Shown one piece after another: positions 8,834-17,840 of a stretch of 64,000 bases of DNA. The notes beneath the pieces were generated by a model. It worked only from the letters and a program-made list of their open reading frames with translations. It was not told the DNA's origin and made no database searches. The stretch comes from Duganella flavida (GTDB lineage Bacteria > Pseudomonadota > Gammaproteobacteria > Burkholderiales > Burkholderiaceae_D): NCBI RefSeq assembly GCF_009857445.1, contig NZ_WWCN01000009.1, forward strand, positions 62,001 through 126,000, given 5' to 3'. The position numbers and the translations under genes are program-made. The stretch's first letter is position 1, and every line of letters begins with the position of its first letter.

Positions 8834-9790
8834 ATGAAGGTATTTCGAGGTCTTCCCAATGCAGCGGCGCGTGCGCCCTGCGCGCTCACGATCGGCAACT
8901 TTGACGGCGTCCACCTCGGCCACCAGGCTTTGCTGGCCCGCGTGCGCGCTGCCGCCGACCGCCTGGGCCTGGAAGCGGCCGTGATGACCTTCGAACCGCA
9001 CCCGCGCGAATTCTTCGCCCACAAATTGGGCGACCTGTCGAAAGCTCCGGCCCGCATCGCCAACCTGCGCGACAAGCTGCAATCGCTGTCCGACAACGGC
9101 ATCGACCGCGTCATCGTCGAACACTTCTCCTCCTCCTTTGCGGCGCTGACGCCGCAGGAGTTCACCGAGAAAGTGCTGGTCGAAGGCTTGCACGTGAAAT
9201 GGCTGATGGTCGGCGACGACTTCTGCTACGGCGCGCGCCGCGCCGGCAATGTGCAAATGCTGCTGGAAGCGGGCCAAAAGTACGGCTTCCACGTCGAGAC
9301 CCTGCCGACAGTGATGAACGGCAGCACCCGCATCTCCTCCTCCGCTGTGCGCGAAGCGCTGCACGCGGGCGAGTTTGAACACGCCGACGCACTGCTGGGC
9401 CATCCTTACGCCATCTCCGGCCACGTGATCCACGGCCAGAAACTGGGCCGCACGCTGGGCTTCCCGACCCTGAACCTGCGCGTGCCGCATCGCCCGGCGC
9501 TGTCGGGCATCTTCATCGTGCAGGTGCACGGTTTGAGCGCGCAGCCGCTGCCCGCCGTGGCCAGCCTGGGCGTGCGCCCGACCGTGGAAGACAGCGGCCG
9601 CGTGCTGCTGGAAGTGCACATCTTCGACTTCGCGCAGAACTGCTACGGCAAGCAAGTGCGCGTCGAGTTCCTGCAAAAAATACGCGACGAAGAAAAATAC
9701 GTCGACCTGCCGACGCTGACCGCCGCCATCGACAATGACGCGTCCATCGCCCGCGCCTTCTTTGCTAAGCGCGCCACCGACCGAATTTGA
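8834..9790 (+). CDS. ribF: Bifunctional riboflavin kinase / FAD synthetase
   Basis: The 318-residue product makes FMN from riboflavin and then FAD. The N-terminal nucleotidyltransferase domain shows TIGNFDGVHLGHQALLARV (about residues 18-36) and FEPHPREFF. The C-terminal kinase domain shows HGQKLGRTLGFPTLNLRVP and the ATP/flavin motifs through VASLGVRPTV. ribF upstream of ileS and lspA is a conserved proteobacterial arrangement, and ileS starts 65 bases downstream. No FMN riboswitch is visible in the 110-base leader. Confidence 0.97.
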   Translation: MKVFRGLPNAAARAPCALTIGNFDGVHLGHQALLARVRAAADRLGLEAAVMTFEPHPREFFAHKLGDLSKAPARIANLRDKLQSLSDNGIDRVIVEHFSSSFAALTPQEFTEKVLVEGLHVKWLMVGDDFCYGARRAGNVQMLLEAGQKYGFHVETLPTVMNGSTRISSSAVREALHAGEFEHADALLGHPYAISGHVIHGQKLGRTLGFPTLNLRVPHRPALSGIFIVQVHGLSAQPLPAVASLGVRPTVEDSGRVLLEVHIFDFAQNCYGKQVRVEFLQKIRDEEKYVDLPTLTAAIDNDASIARAFFAKRATDRI

Positions 9791-9855
9791 CCGCGCGATT
9801 AAGCTACGCGCGCCGGCTACACAAAATACCTGAACACATACACTGATCGAATACC

Positions 9856-12723
9856 ATGTCCGATAACAAAAACGCAAAAAAGCCTGAAAGCAAATACCCG
9901 GTCAACATGACCGAAACCCCGTTCCCAATGCGCGGCGATATGGCCAAGCGCGAGCCGAACTGGGTTCAGCAATGGCAAACCAAGAAAATCTACGAGCGTG
10001 TGCGCAAAGCTGCCGCCGGCCGTCCTAAGTTCATCCTGCACGACGGTCCTCCGTACGCCAACGGCGACATCCACATCGGCCACGCCGTCAACAAGATCCT
10101 GAAAGACATGGTGGTCAAAGCCCGCACCTTCGCCGGCTACGACGCGCCTTACGTGCCGGGCTGGGATTGCCACGGCATGCCGATCGAGATTCAGATCGAA
10201 AAACAATACGGCAAGAACCTGCCAACCGCCGACGTGCTGACCAAGGCCCGCGCCTACGCGCTGGAACAGGTTGATCGCCAGCGCAAGGACTTCATCCGCC
10301 TCGGCGTGCTGGGTGAATGGCAGAACCCTTACCTGACCATGAACTACTCCAACGAGGCCGACGAACTGCGCGCCCTCGGCCAGATGCTGGAAAAAGGCTA
10401 TGTATATCGCGGCCTGAAGCCGGTCAACTGGTGTTTCGACTGCCAGTCCGCACTGGCGGAAGCGGAAGTGGAATACCAGGACAAGCGCGATCCAGCCATC
10501 GACGTCGGCTTCAAGTTTGCCGAATTCGACAAGCTGTCGGCCGCCTTTGGCCTCGATAAGCTGCCGACCGAGAACGGCTTCATCGTCATCTGGACCACCA
10601 CACCATGGACCATCCCGTCCAACCAGGCACTGAACGTGAACCCGGAAGTGATCTACTCGCTGGTGCAAACCGAGCGTGATGACCAACCACTGCTGCTGAT
10701 CCTGGCGCAAGACCTGGTGGAAGCCAGCCTGGCGCGCTTCAAGCTGGAAGGCACCACCATCGCCACCGCGCACGGCGCGGCGCTGGCAGGCATCAGCTTC
10801 CGTCACCCGTTGCACGCGGCCGATCCGTTCTTTGATCGCCTGTCGCCGATGTACCTGGCCGACTACGTGACCACCGAAAGCGGTACCGGCGTGGTGCACT
10901 CGGCGCCAGCCTACGGCCTGGACGACTTTATCTCCTGCCGCGCACACGGCATGAAGGACGAGAACATCCTGACCCCGGTGATGGGCGACGGTAAGTACGC
11001 CTCTACGCTGCCGCTGTTCGGCGGCCTGACCATCTGGGAAGCCTCCAAACCAATCTGCAACGCGCTGAAAGAAGCCGGCGCCCTGTTCGAACTGAAGATG
11101 TTCGATCACAGCTACATGCACTGCTGGCGTCACAAGTCGCCGATCATCTACCGCGCCACCTCACAATGGTTCGCGGGCATGGACGTGCATCCGAAAGATG
11201 GCGGCGCCACGCTGCGCCAGGCCGCACTGGCCGGCATCGAACAGACCGAATTCTTCCCGGACTGGGGCAAGGCGCGCCTGCACGGCATGATCGCCAACCG
11301 TCCTGACTGGACCCTGTCGCGCCAGCGCCAGTGGGGTGTGCCGATGGCCTTCGTGGTTCACAAGGAAACCGGCGCGCTGCATCCGCGCACGCCAGAGCTG
11401 CTGGAGCAAGTGGCGAAGCTGATCGAAAAAGGCGGCATCGACGCATGGCAGGCACTGGACCTGAAAGACTTGATCGGCGACGAAGCGGACCTGTACATCA
11501 AAAATAAAGACACGCTGGACGTCTGGTTCGACTCCGGTTCGACCCACCAGACCGTGCTGCGCGGCTCGCACAAAGAACAGTCGCCCTTCCCTGCCGACCT
11601 GTATCTGGAAGGCTCGGACCAGCACCGCGGCTGGTTCCACTCGTCGCTGCTGACGTCCTCGATGCTGAACGGCTCCGCGCCGTACAAGGCGCTGCTGACC
11701 CACGGCTTCGTGGTCGACGGCGAAGGCAAGAAGATGTCCAAGTCGATCGGTAACACCATCGCGCCGCAAGATGTGTGGAACAAACTGGGCGCCGACATGC
11801 TGCGCCTGTGGGTGGCATCGACCGACTACACCGGCGAACTGTCGATCTCCGACGAGATCCTGAAACGCGTGACCGAATCGTATCGCCGCATCCGCAACAC
11901 CCTGCGCTTCCTGCTGGCCAATCTGTCGGACTTCGATTTCGCCAAGGACGCCGTACCGGTGGCCGAGCTGCTGGAGATCGACCGCTACGCCATCGCCAAC
12001 ATGGCGCAGCTGCAGAAGGAAATCGAAGCGCACTATATGCAGTATGAGTTCCAGCCGGTTTACTCCAAGCTGCAGAACTACTGCTCGGAAGATCTGGGCG
12101 GCTTCTACCTGGACATCCTGAAGGACCGCCTGTACACCACCGGCGTGACGTCGGCGTCGCGCCGCTCGGCACAAACCGCGCTGTATCACCTGACCCAAAG
12201 CCTGCTGCGTTTGATGGCGCCTGCGCTGTCCTTCACCGCCGAAGAAGCATGGGAAATCTTCGCCGGCGCCGAAGGCTGGAAAGCCAGCGACGAAACCATC
12301 TTCACGCAGACCTGGTGGCAGCTGCCGGAACTGGCCGATGCAGAAGCCCTGCTGGCCAAGTACACCGCCGTGCGCACCGTGCGTACCGACGTCACCAAGC
12401 AGCTGGAAGACTTGCGCACCTCGGGCGCGATTGGCTCGTCGCTGCAAGCGGAACTGAGCATCAAGGCTGCAGGCGAGAAGTTCAAAGTCCTGGCAAGCCT
12501 GGAAGATGATCTGAAGTTCATCTTCATCACCTCGCTGGCATCGGTGACTGAAGTGGCATCGGAAGCGGAAGAAGCAGTCGCTGTGGCGGCATCGAAGGCA
12601 GAGAAGTGCGAGCGTTGCTGGCACTACCGCGCCGACGTTGGCGCCCACGCCGACCACCCTACCCTGTGCGGCCGCTGCCACAGCAACCTGTTTGGTGCGG
12701 GCGAAAAACGCAAGTTCGCTTAA
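9856..12723 (+). CDS. ileS: Isoleucyl-tRNA synthetase
   Basis: The 955-residue class I synthetase charges tRNA-Ile. HIGH lies at residues 73-76 ([11 protein letters not shown]) and KMSKS at 626-630 ([11 protein letters not shown]). Between them lies the editing domain, including [14 protein letters not shown]. The C-terminal zinc finger [12 protein letters not shown]...CGRC is present, as in the bacterial (IleS1) type. Length matches E. coli IleS (938). It lies in the ribF-ileS-lspA run; an inverted repeat separates it from lspA. Confidence 0.98.
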   Translation: MSDNKNAKKPESKYPVNMTETPFPMRGDMAKREPNWVQQWQTKKIYERVRKAAAGRPKFILHDGPPYANGDIHIGHAVNKILKDMVVKARTFAGYDAPYVPGWDCHGMPIEIQIEKQYGKNLPTADVLTKARAYALEQVDRQRKDFIRLGVLGEWQNPYLTMNYSNEADELRALGQMLEKGYVYRGLKPVNWCFDCQSALAEAEVEYQDKRDPAIDVGFKFAEFDKLSAAFGLDKLPTENGFIVIWTTTPWTIPSNQALNVNPEVIYSLVQTERDDQPLLLILAQDLVEASLARFKLEGTTIATAHGAALAGISFRHPLHAADPFFDRLSPMYLADYVTTESGTGVVHSAPAYGLDDFISCRAHGMKDENILTPVMGDGKYASTLPLFGGLTIWEASKPICNALKEAGALFELKMFDHSYMHCWRHKSPIIYRATSQWFAGMDVHPKDGGATLRQAALAGIEQTEFFPDWGKARLHGMIANRPDWTLSRQRQWGVPMAFVVHKETGALHPRTPELLEQVAKLIEKGGIDAWQALDLKDLIGDEADLYIKNKDTLDVWFDSGSTHQTVLRGSHKEQSPFPADLYLEGSDQHRGWFHSSLLTSSMLNGSAPYKALLTHGFVVDGEGKKMSKSIGNTIAPQDVWNKLGADMLRLWVASTDYTGELSISDEILKRVTESYRRIRNTLRFLLANLSDFDFAKDAVPVAELLEIDRYAIANMAQLQKEIEAHYMQYEFQPVYSKLQNYCSEDLGGFYLDILKDRLYTTGVTSASRRSAQTALYHLTQSLLRLMAPALSFTAEEAWEIFAGAEGWKASDETIFTQTWWQLPELADAEALLAKYTAVRTVRTDVTKQLEDLRTSGAIGSSLQAELSIKAAGEKFKVLASLEDDLKFIFITSLASVTEVASEAEEAVAVAASKAEKCERCWHYRADVGAHADHPTLCGRCHSNLFGAGEKRKFA

Positions 12724-12731
12724 GATATGGC

Positions 12732-12815
12732 CCGTCGCTCCCGCGCAGGCGGGAGCCCATGCTGAGCCGAGTGCGGATGCTCAGCATGGATTCCCGCCGG
12801 TGCGGGAATGACGAC
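12732..12815 (+). repeat. Large imperfect inverted repeat (REP/dRS-like element)
   Basis: The left arm, about 33 bases from CGTCGCTCCCGCGCAGGCGG at 12733, matches the reverse complement of the right arm, which ends near 12814, at about 27 of 33 positions, with a 15-base loop. Most mismatches are transitions that leave G-U pairs. Each arm itself holds a CCCGC...GCGGG dyad. The TTCCCGC...GCGGGAATGACG pattern resembles short intergenic repeats scattered in beta- and gammaproteobacterial genomes. Only one copy is in this window. It could act as a transcript-stabilising or terminating hairpin. Confidence 0.75.
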
Positions 12816-12843
12816 TAGACCGCTGCCTGTAACCGACTAACTC

Positions 12844-13347
12844 ATGGCCACCAAAAAAATCTTCCCAACCAAGTCCTCGGCTAGCCTGACGCCGTGGCTG
12901 TGCATCGCTGCCCTCGTCATCCTGATCGACCAGCTGACCAAGATCACCATCACCAAGACCTTCCAGCTGGGCGAAGAAAAATTCATCACTTCGTTCTTCA
13001 ACCTGGTGCTGGCTTATAACAAGGGCGCGGCCTTCAGCTTCCTCGGCAATGCCGGCGGCTGGCAGCGTTACTTCTTCACCGCCATCGGCATCGGTGCGGC
13101 ACTGTTCATCGTCTACCTGCTGAAAAAGCACGCTGGCCAGCGCATGTTCTCGTGGGCGCTGTCGCTGATCCTGGGCGGCGCGTTGGGCAATGTGATCGAC
13201 CGCCTGCTGTACGGCCACGTCGTCGACTTCCTCGATTTCCACTGGGCCGGCATCGGCCACTTCCCGGCGTTTAACGTCGCCGATTCGGCGATCTGCATCG
13301 GCGCCGGCTTGTTCATCCTGGACGAACTGCGCCGGGTGAACCGCTAA
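12844..13347 (+). CDS. lspA: Lipoprotein signal peptidase II
   Basis: This 167-residue aspartyl protease removes signal peptides from prolipoproteins at the inner membrane. Four hydrophobic helices are visible, with conserved LIDQLTKI (about residues 27-34), NKGAAFSFL (about 60-68) and the two catalytic aspartates in [15 protein letters not shown] and [11 protein letters not shown]. Length fits the family (about 165). It follows ileS in the usual order. coaBC starts 14 bases downstream. Confidence 0.97.
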   Translation: MATKKIFPTKSSASLTPWLCIAALVILIDQLTKITITKTFQLGEEKFITSFFNLVLAYNKGAAFSFLGNAGGWQRYFFTAIGIGAALFIVYLLKKHAGQRMFSWALSLILGGALGNVIDRLLYGHVVDFLDFHWAGIGHFPAFNVADSAICIGAGLFILDELRRVNR

Positions 13348-13361
13348 CAGGGAGCAGCATC

Positions 13362-14588
13362 ATGATGGAACTGACTGGTAAAAAAATCGTCCTCGGCCTG
13401 TCCGGCGGCGTGGCCTGCTACAAGGCTGCGGAATTGTGCCGTGCCTTCACCAAGGCCGGCGCTTCGGTGCAGGTAGTGATGACCGAAGCGGCCACCCACT
13501 TCATCACGGCCGTCACCATGCAGGCGCTGTCGGGCCGCCCGGTGTTCACCGATCAGTGGGACCCGCGCGTCAACAACAACATGGCCCACATCGACGTTAC
13601 GCGCGATGCGGACGCCGTCATCATCGCTCCCTGCTCGGCGGACTTCATCCGCAAGCTGGCGCACGGCGCTTGCGACGACCTGCTGTCGACCATGTGCGTG
13701 GCACGTCCGCGCACCGTGCCGCTGTTGATCGCGCCGGCCATGAACGTGGAAATGTGGCAGAACCCTGCCACCCAGCGAAACGTGCAGCAGCTGCGCGACG
13801 ACGGCGTAACCATCTTCGGCCCTGCGGCCGGCGACCAGGCTTGCGGCGAGGTAGGCCTGGGCCGCATGCTGGAACCGGAACAGCTGCTGGAAGAAGTGAT
13901 TGCCGCCTTCCAGCCCAAAGTTTTGGCCGGTAAGCGCATCATGATTACCGCCGGCCCGACCTTCGAGCCGATCGATCCGGTGCGCGGCATCACCAATCTG
14001 TCCTCGGGCAAGATGGGCTACGCCGTGGCGCGTGCTGCGCGTGAAGCCGGCGCTGAAGTGATGCTGGTGTCCGGCCCTGTCACACTGCCGGTGCCATTCG
14101 GCGTGCAGCGCGTCAGCGTGCAAAGCGCGCAGCAAATGTTTGATGCGGTGATGGCCGATGTCGATCACCAGCACATTTTCATCGCCGTGGCAGCGGTGGC
14201 CGACTGGCGCATCGCCAACGCCAGCGACCAGAAACTGAAGAAGAATCCAAACGGCACCGCACCGGACCTGAAGTTCGAGCAGAACCCGGACATCCTCGCC
14301 ACCGTGGCAGCGCGCACCAACCTGGCAGGCCATCCGTACTGCGTGGGCTTTGCCGCAGAATCGGAAAATCTGGTGCAGTTCGGCGCCGACAAGCGCGAGA
14401 AAAAAGGTATCCCCCTGCTAGTAGGGAATATCGGCCACCATACCTTCGGCCAGGACGACAATACCATCATCCTGTTCGATGAAAACGGCCACACGATTCT
14501 GCCGCGTGCCGACAAACTGACCTTGGCGCGCCAATTGATTTCCGAGATCTCGAAACGAATCTCCCAACATTCCCTGTTTGCTAAATAA
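13362..14588 (+). CDS. coaBC: Bifunctional phosphopantothenoylcysteine decarboxylase / synthetase
   Basis: This 408-residue coenzyme A biosynthesis enzyme joins cysteine to phosphopantothenate (CoaB) and decarboxylates the product (CoaC). The N-terminal flavoprotein part has VLGLSGGVACYKAAEL, MAHIDVTRDAD with the catalytic histidine, and PAMNVEMWQNPATQRN. The CoaB part from about residue 190 has MITAGPTFEPIDPVRGITN and NLSSGKMGYA. Two adjacent ATG codons could start it. Its stop codon directly abuts the dut start. Confidence 0.97.
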   Translation: MMELTGKKIVLGLSGGVACYKAAELCRAFTKAGASVQVVMTEAATHFITAVTMQALSGRPVFTDQWDPRVNNNMAHIDVTRDADAVIIAPCSADFIRKLAHGACDDLLSTMCVARPRTVPLLIAPAMNVEMWQNPATQRNVQQLRDDGVTIFGPAAGDQACGEVGLGRMLEPEQLLEEVIAAFQPKVLAGKRIMITAGPTFEPIDPVRGITNLSSGKMGYAVARAAREAGAEVMLVSGPVTLPVPFGVQRVSVQSAQQMFDAVMADVDHQHIFIAVAAVADWRIANASDQKLKKNPNGTAPDLKFEQNPDILATVAARTNLAGHPYCVGFAAESENLVQFGADKREKKGIPLLVGNIGHHTFGQDDNTIILFDENGHTILPRADKLTLARQLISEISKRISQHSLFAK

Positions 14589-15038
14589 ATGAAAAACGTT
14601 GACGTTAAAATCTTAGACCCTCGCATGAAAGACCAGCTGCCGGCGTACGCAACGCCGGGTTCCGCTGGCCTGGACCTGCGCGCTTGCATCGACGCGCCGA
14701 TGGTGATTGAAGCCGGCCAGACCGTGCTGATTCCAACCGGCCTGGCGATCCACGTGGGCGATCCTGGCTATGCGGCCATGATCCTGCCACGCAGCGGCAT
14801 GGGCCACAAAAACGGCATCGTGCTGGGGAATCTGGTAGGCTTGATTGACTCCGACTATCAGGGCCAGTTGATGATCTCGACCTGGAACCGCGGCCACAGC
14901 GCCTTCACGCTGCAACCGATGGAACGCCTGGCACAGCTGATCATCGTACCGGTGCTGCAAGTCGGCTTTAACGTGGTTGAAGAATTCGACACCAGCGAAC
15001 GCGGTGTCGGTGGTTTCGGCAGCACGGGCAAACACTAA
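14589..15038 (+). CDS. dut: dUTP diphosphatase
   Basis: This 149-residue trimeric dUTPase hydrolyses dUTP to dUMP and keeps uracil out of DNA. All five family motifs are visible, including [35 protein letters not shown] and the C-terminal [12 protein letters not shown] that closes the active site. Its start follows the coaBC stop with no gap, the classic coaBC-dut arrangement, so the two are probably co-translated. Confidence 0.98.
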   Translation: MKNVDVKILDPRMKDQLPAYATPGSAGLDLRACIDAPMVIEAGQTVLIPTGLAIHVGDPGYAAMILPRSGMGHKNGIVLGNLVGLIDSDYQGQLMISTWNRGHSAFTLQPMERLAQLIIVPVLQVGFNVVEEFDTSERGVGGFGSTGKH

Positions 15039-15063
15039 CAAAGAATGGAGACGGAGCACAGGG

Positions 15064-16152
15064 ATGAACAAGACGAATAAATTTGGCACTTTATCCCTCG
15101 TTGTGGCGAGCGCCCTGCTGTCCGCCTGCTCCTCTTTCCAATCCAAGCCGGCGGCGCCCGAACCTGCGCCCGCAGTGGTCAGCAGCGTGACCGAAGCACC
15201 GCCGGAAGTCACCGCAAAGATGGCCGCCGCGCGCGCGCAACTAAGCCAGATGGTGGCCTTGCAGGATCGCTTGTACCGCATTGCCGGTCCCCTGCTGATC
15301 AACAACGCGGACCTGTGCCGCTCGCAGGCGCGCAACCTGCTCGGCTTCACCGCCAAAAACAAATACTCCTACACCGGCGAATTCGTCGACGCTGCGCAAG
15401 CAGTGCTGAATTATGGTGACCGTCTTGAAGTCGCCAGCGTGCTGTCCGGCAGCGGCGCCGCGCGCGCGGGCTTGCGCAAGGGTGACGCGCTGATCGCCGC
15501 CAACGGCAAGGTGCTGCCGATCGGCGCCAACGCCGAAACGCAGGCTGCTGCCATTCTCGGTCCGCTGGCCAGCAGCAGCCAGTCGCTGGACCTGACCGTG
15601 GCACGCGGCGGCAGCAACCAGCAGCTCAAAGTGCCGGTCACGCGCGCTTGCGCCTTCAAGATCGACATCGGCAACTCCGACAACGTCAACGCCTATTCCG
15701 ACGGCCAGCGCGTGCTGATCACGCGCGGCATGGTCAACTTCGCGCAGAGCGACGAAGCCATCGCCTATGTGCTGGCCAAAGACATCGCCCACAATGTACT
15801 GGGCCATGCGGCCGTTACCAAGCAGGCCTACACGGTCGGCAGCATCATCGACAACCTGGTGGCCGTGCGTCCCGACCTGTCGATGCTGATCGGAACCGCC
15901 GGCGTGAAGCCGATGCCGCAGGACCTGGACTCCGCTGCCGACTACCTGTCGCTGTACATGGTGGCGCGCGCAGGCTACAGCGTGGAAGGCGCGCACGCCT
16001 TCTGGCAGCGCCTCGCCGCCCAGTATCCGGCTACCGTCTTGAATGGCTATGTCGCCAACCATCCGGCGACGTCCTACCGCTTGACGGTGATCGACAAGAC
16101 CGTCGCCGACATCCGCAGCAAGCAAGCGGGCAAGCGTCCGCTGGTTCCTTGA
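15064..16152 (+). CDS. PDZ-containing M48-like lipoprotein with degenerate catalytic motif
   Basis: From the ATG at 15064 the protein has 362 residues with a lipoprotein signal (lipobox LSAC, Cys about residue 20). The middle (about 130-190) is PDZ-like: EVASVLSGSGAARAGLRKGDALIAANG. The C-terminal part aligns in layout with M48 metallopeptidases: ARAGYSVEGAHAFWQRL and a late NHPATSYRLTVID. At the zinc site, however, HExxH is replaced by KDIAH within LAKDIAHNVLGHA, and the third-ligand region reads DSAADYLSL instead of an E..AD form. Zinc proteolysis is therefore doubtful. The next gene starts 10 bases downstream. Confidence 0.75.
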   Translation: MNKTNKFGTLSLVVASALLSACSSFQSKPAAPEPAPAVVSSVTEAPPEVTAKMAAARAQLSQMVALQDRLYRIAGPLLINNADLCRSQARNLLGFTAKNKYSYTGEFVDAAQAVLNYGDRLEVASVLSGSGAARAGLRKGDALIAANGKVLPIGANAETQAAAILGPLASSSQSLDLTVARGGSNQQLKVPVTRACAFKIDIGNSDNVNAYSDGQRVLITRGMVNFAQSDEAIAYVLAKDIAHNVLGHAAVTKQAYTVGSIIDNLVAVRPDLSMLIGTAGVKPMPQDLDSAADYLSLYMVARAGYSVEGAHAFWQRLAAQYPATVLNGYVANHPATSYRLTVIDKTVADIRSKQAGKRPLVP

Positions 16153-16162
16153 GGAGCGCGCC

Positions 16163-16558
16163 ATGACCAAGTCCGGCCTGATCGCAATGTCCTTGATACT
16201 GGCGGCTGGTGCAGCGCAGGCGGCGCAATGGATGAAGGTGGGAGGAAGCAGCGGCAACGTCTTCTACATCGACAAGGCCAGCGTGATCAAGACCGAAAAG
16301 ACGCGCAAGGCCTGGTCCATGCAAAGCTATGCGCGCGCGCAGAAGACGCCCGAGGGCAAGCTGTATCGCTCAGTGAAGATGCTGCACGTGTATGCGTGCG
16401 AAGACCATACCACCACTCTGCTGGCGCAGGTCTATTATCCGGAGGCGATGGGCAAGGGCGAACCGGTGGAGAACTACAAGTTCGAGAAATTCAATCCTGA
16501 AGACATTGTGCCGGACAGCCCGTTCGACAACGCACTCGAAGCGGCTTGCAAAATCTAG
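16163..16558 (+). CDS. Small secreted protein, possibly surface-adhesin E-like
   Basis: 131 residues with a signal peptide (MTKSGLIAMSLILAAGAAQA), then a compact domain with WMKVGGSSGNVFYIDKASV, a YEACED-like acidic cysteine site (VYACEDHTTTLLAQVYY) and a terminal cysteine (AACKI). The two mature cysteines could form a disulfide. The layout recalls small periplasmic proteins of the surface-adhesin E group, but I am not sure of the family. It is closely linked to the lipoprotein gene upstream. Its 3' end overlaps the opposing 46-residue gene by four bases (CTAG). Confidence 0.6.
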   Translation: MTKSGLIAMSLILAAGAAQAAQWMKVGGSSGNVFYIDKASVIKTEKTRKAWSMQSYARAQKTPEGKLYRSVKMLHVYACEDHTTTLLAQVYYPEAMGKGEPVENYKFEKFNPEDIVPDSPFDNALEAACKI

Positions 16559-16695
16559 TTAGGAAAATTAGGGAAGACTGTCGCCATCAGCCAGGTCAGC
16601 CCGGCGCACACCAGCACAGCGAAAATCAGCACGATCAGCAAGCGGCCGAATTTCGGCGAACCGTCGTCTTCTTTGATGTCTTCCTGGTGAGGCAT
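16555..16695 (-). CDS. 46-residue single-pass membrane protein
   Basis: The ATG at 16695 (reading leftward) follows a good AGGGGA Shine-Dalgarno six bases upstream. The product has a charged N-terminus (MPHQEDIKEDDGSPKFGR), one membrane helix (about residues 20-38, LLIVLIFAVLVCAGLTWL) and a short tail. An upstream in-frame ATG at 16737 is unlikely because it has no such site and would overlap the divergent xdhC start. Function unknown. Support is from the start site, the helix and a fit into the gap; confidence is limited by size. Confidence 0.55.
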   Translation of the reverse strand: MPHQEDIKEDDGSPKFGRLLIVLIFAVLVCAGLTWLMATVFPNFPN

Positions 16696-16739
16696 TTCAG
16701 TCCCCTGCAAAATTGGCATCGCCGTAGTATATTCCATTC

Positions 16740-17762
16740 ATGGACTCCATCGACCTCGAAGTTTTAAAAACCAGCGCCGCGTGGCTCGCGTCCGGGCGCC
16801 GCTGTGAACTGATCACCGTCATCAAGACGTGGGGCTCCAGCCCGCGCCCGATCGGCGCCACGCTGGCCATCTGCGAAGACGGCACGGTAGTCGGCTCGGT
16901 CTCGGGCGGCTGCATCGAGGACGACCTGATTGCGCGTGTGCGCGATGAAGGTATCAGCCGCACAGTTCCGGAAATCGTCAGCTACGGCATCACCGCCGAC
17001 GAGGCGCATCGTTTCGGCCTGCCGTGCGGCGGCACCATTGAATTGTCGATCGAGCCGCTGTCGGAGCGCAGCCGCATCGACGAGCTGCTGCAACGGCTGG
17101 AGCAGCATGAACTGGTGCAGCGCCGCCTTGATCTGCACAGCGGCGAGGTCGAACTGTCCAAGGCCGCACCGGGCGCACAACTGCAAGTCAGCGAGCAGGC
17201 CATGGTGACCATTCACGGCCCGCGTTGGCGCTTGCTGATTATCGGTGCCGGGCAGCTGTCGCGTTTCCTGGCGCAGATCGCCACCGCGATGGACTACCAC
17301 GTCATCGTCTGCGATCCGCGCGAAGAGTACCGCGCCGGTTGGCATGTGGACGGCGTGCAGCTGGTGCACGACATGCCGGACGATGTGGTGATCGACTCGC
17401 AGCTGGACCGCCGCAGCGCCGTCGTCGCGCTGACGCACGATCCCAAGCTGGACGACCTGGCGCTGATGGAGGCGCTGAAGTCAGATGCCTTCTACGTTGG
17501 CGCCATCGGCTCGCGCAAGAACAACGCCAAGCGCCGCGAGCGGCTGGTGGAATTCGACCTGACACCGGAACAGCTGGCGCGCCTTCACGGGCCGATAGGC
17601 CTGTACATCGGCAGCAAGACGCCCTCCGAAATCGCCATCTCCATCCTCGCCGAAATGACGGCGATTAAAAATGGCGTGCCAACCGATATGATCGTGCCGC
17701 ACGCCGCCGCGCCCACCAAGCCGGGCGACGCCGCCTGTATCGTGGAGATTGGCGCGATCTGA
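16740..17762 (+). CDS. XdhC family protein (molybdoenzyme maturation chaperone)
   Basis: The 340-residue protein has the XdhC/CoxI N-terminal domain (VIKTWGSSPRPIGATLAICEDG, then SVSGGCIEDDL, about residues 22-65) and an XdhC Rossmann domain from about residue 160 (LLIIGAGQLSRFLAQIATAMDY) with VALTHDPKLDDLAL and YVGAIGSRKN. Homologues bind sulfurated molybdenum cofactor and insert it into xanthine-dehydrogenase-like enzymes. No molybdoenzyme gene lies next to it, so its client is elsewhere in the genome. It is divergent from the 46-residue gene across 44 bases, which must hold both promoters. Confidence 0.9.
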   Translation: MDSIDLEVLKTSAAWLASGRRCELITVIKTWGSSPRPIGATLAICEDGTVVGSVSGGCIEDDLIARVRDEGISRTVPEIVSYGITADEAHRFGLPCGGTIELSIEPLSERSRIDELLQRLEQHELVQRRLDLHSGEVELSKAAPGAQLQVSEQAMVTIHGPRWRLLIIGAGQLSRFLAQIATAMDYHVIVCDPREEYRAGWHVDGVQLVHDMPDDVVIDSQLDRRSAVVALTHDPKLDDLALMEALKSDAFYVGAIGSRKNNAKRRERLVEFDLTPEQLARLHGPIGLYIGSKTPSEIAISILAEMTAIKNGVPTDMIVPHAAAPTKPGDAACIVEIGAI

Positions 17763-17781
17763 CAATTCAATGGCAAGAATC

Positions 17782-17810
17782 GGCTGGCGCGTTACCAACG
17801 CGCTGGCTGA
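17782..17810 (+). other. Strong stem-loop between xdhC-like gene and EamA gene
   Basis: CGGCTGGCGCGTT (17782-17794) pairs with AACGCGCTGGCTG (17798-17810) in 13 consecutive pairs, three of them G-U, with loop ACC. No T-run follows, so it is not a classic terminator. It lies 20 bases after the xdhC-like stop and 30 before the next start. In RNA it would form only on the plus-strand transcript because of the G-U pairs. Confidence 0.55.
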
Positions 17811-17840
17811 CAATAGCGACTTCACACCACTGGAATCCGC

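Noticed and set aside
7193-9877. Very long open frame on the minus strand (about 890 codons) opposite the TPR and ribF genes
   Set aside because: It is antisense to well-recognised proteins, has low-complexity His/Gln/Arg/Val composition and no family motif; a codon-bias shadow.
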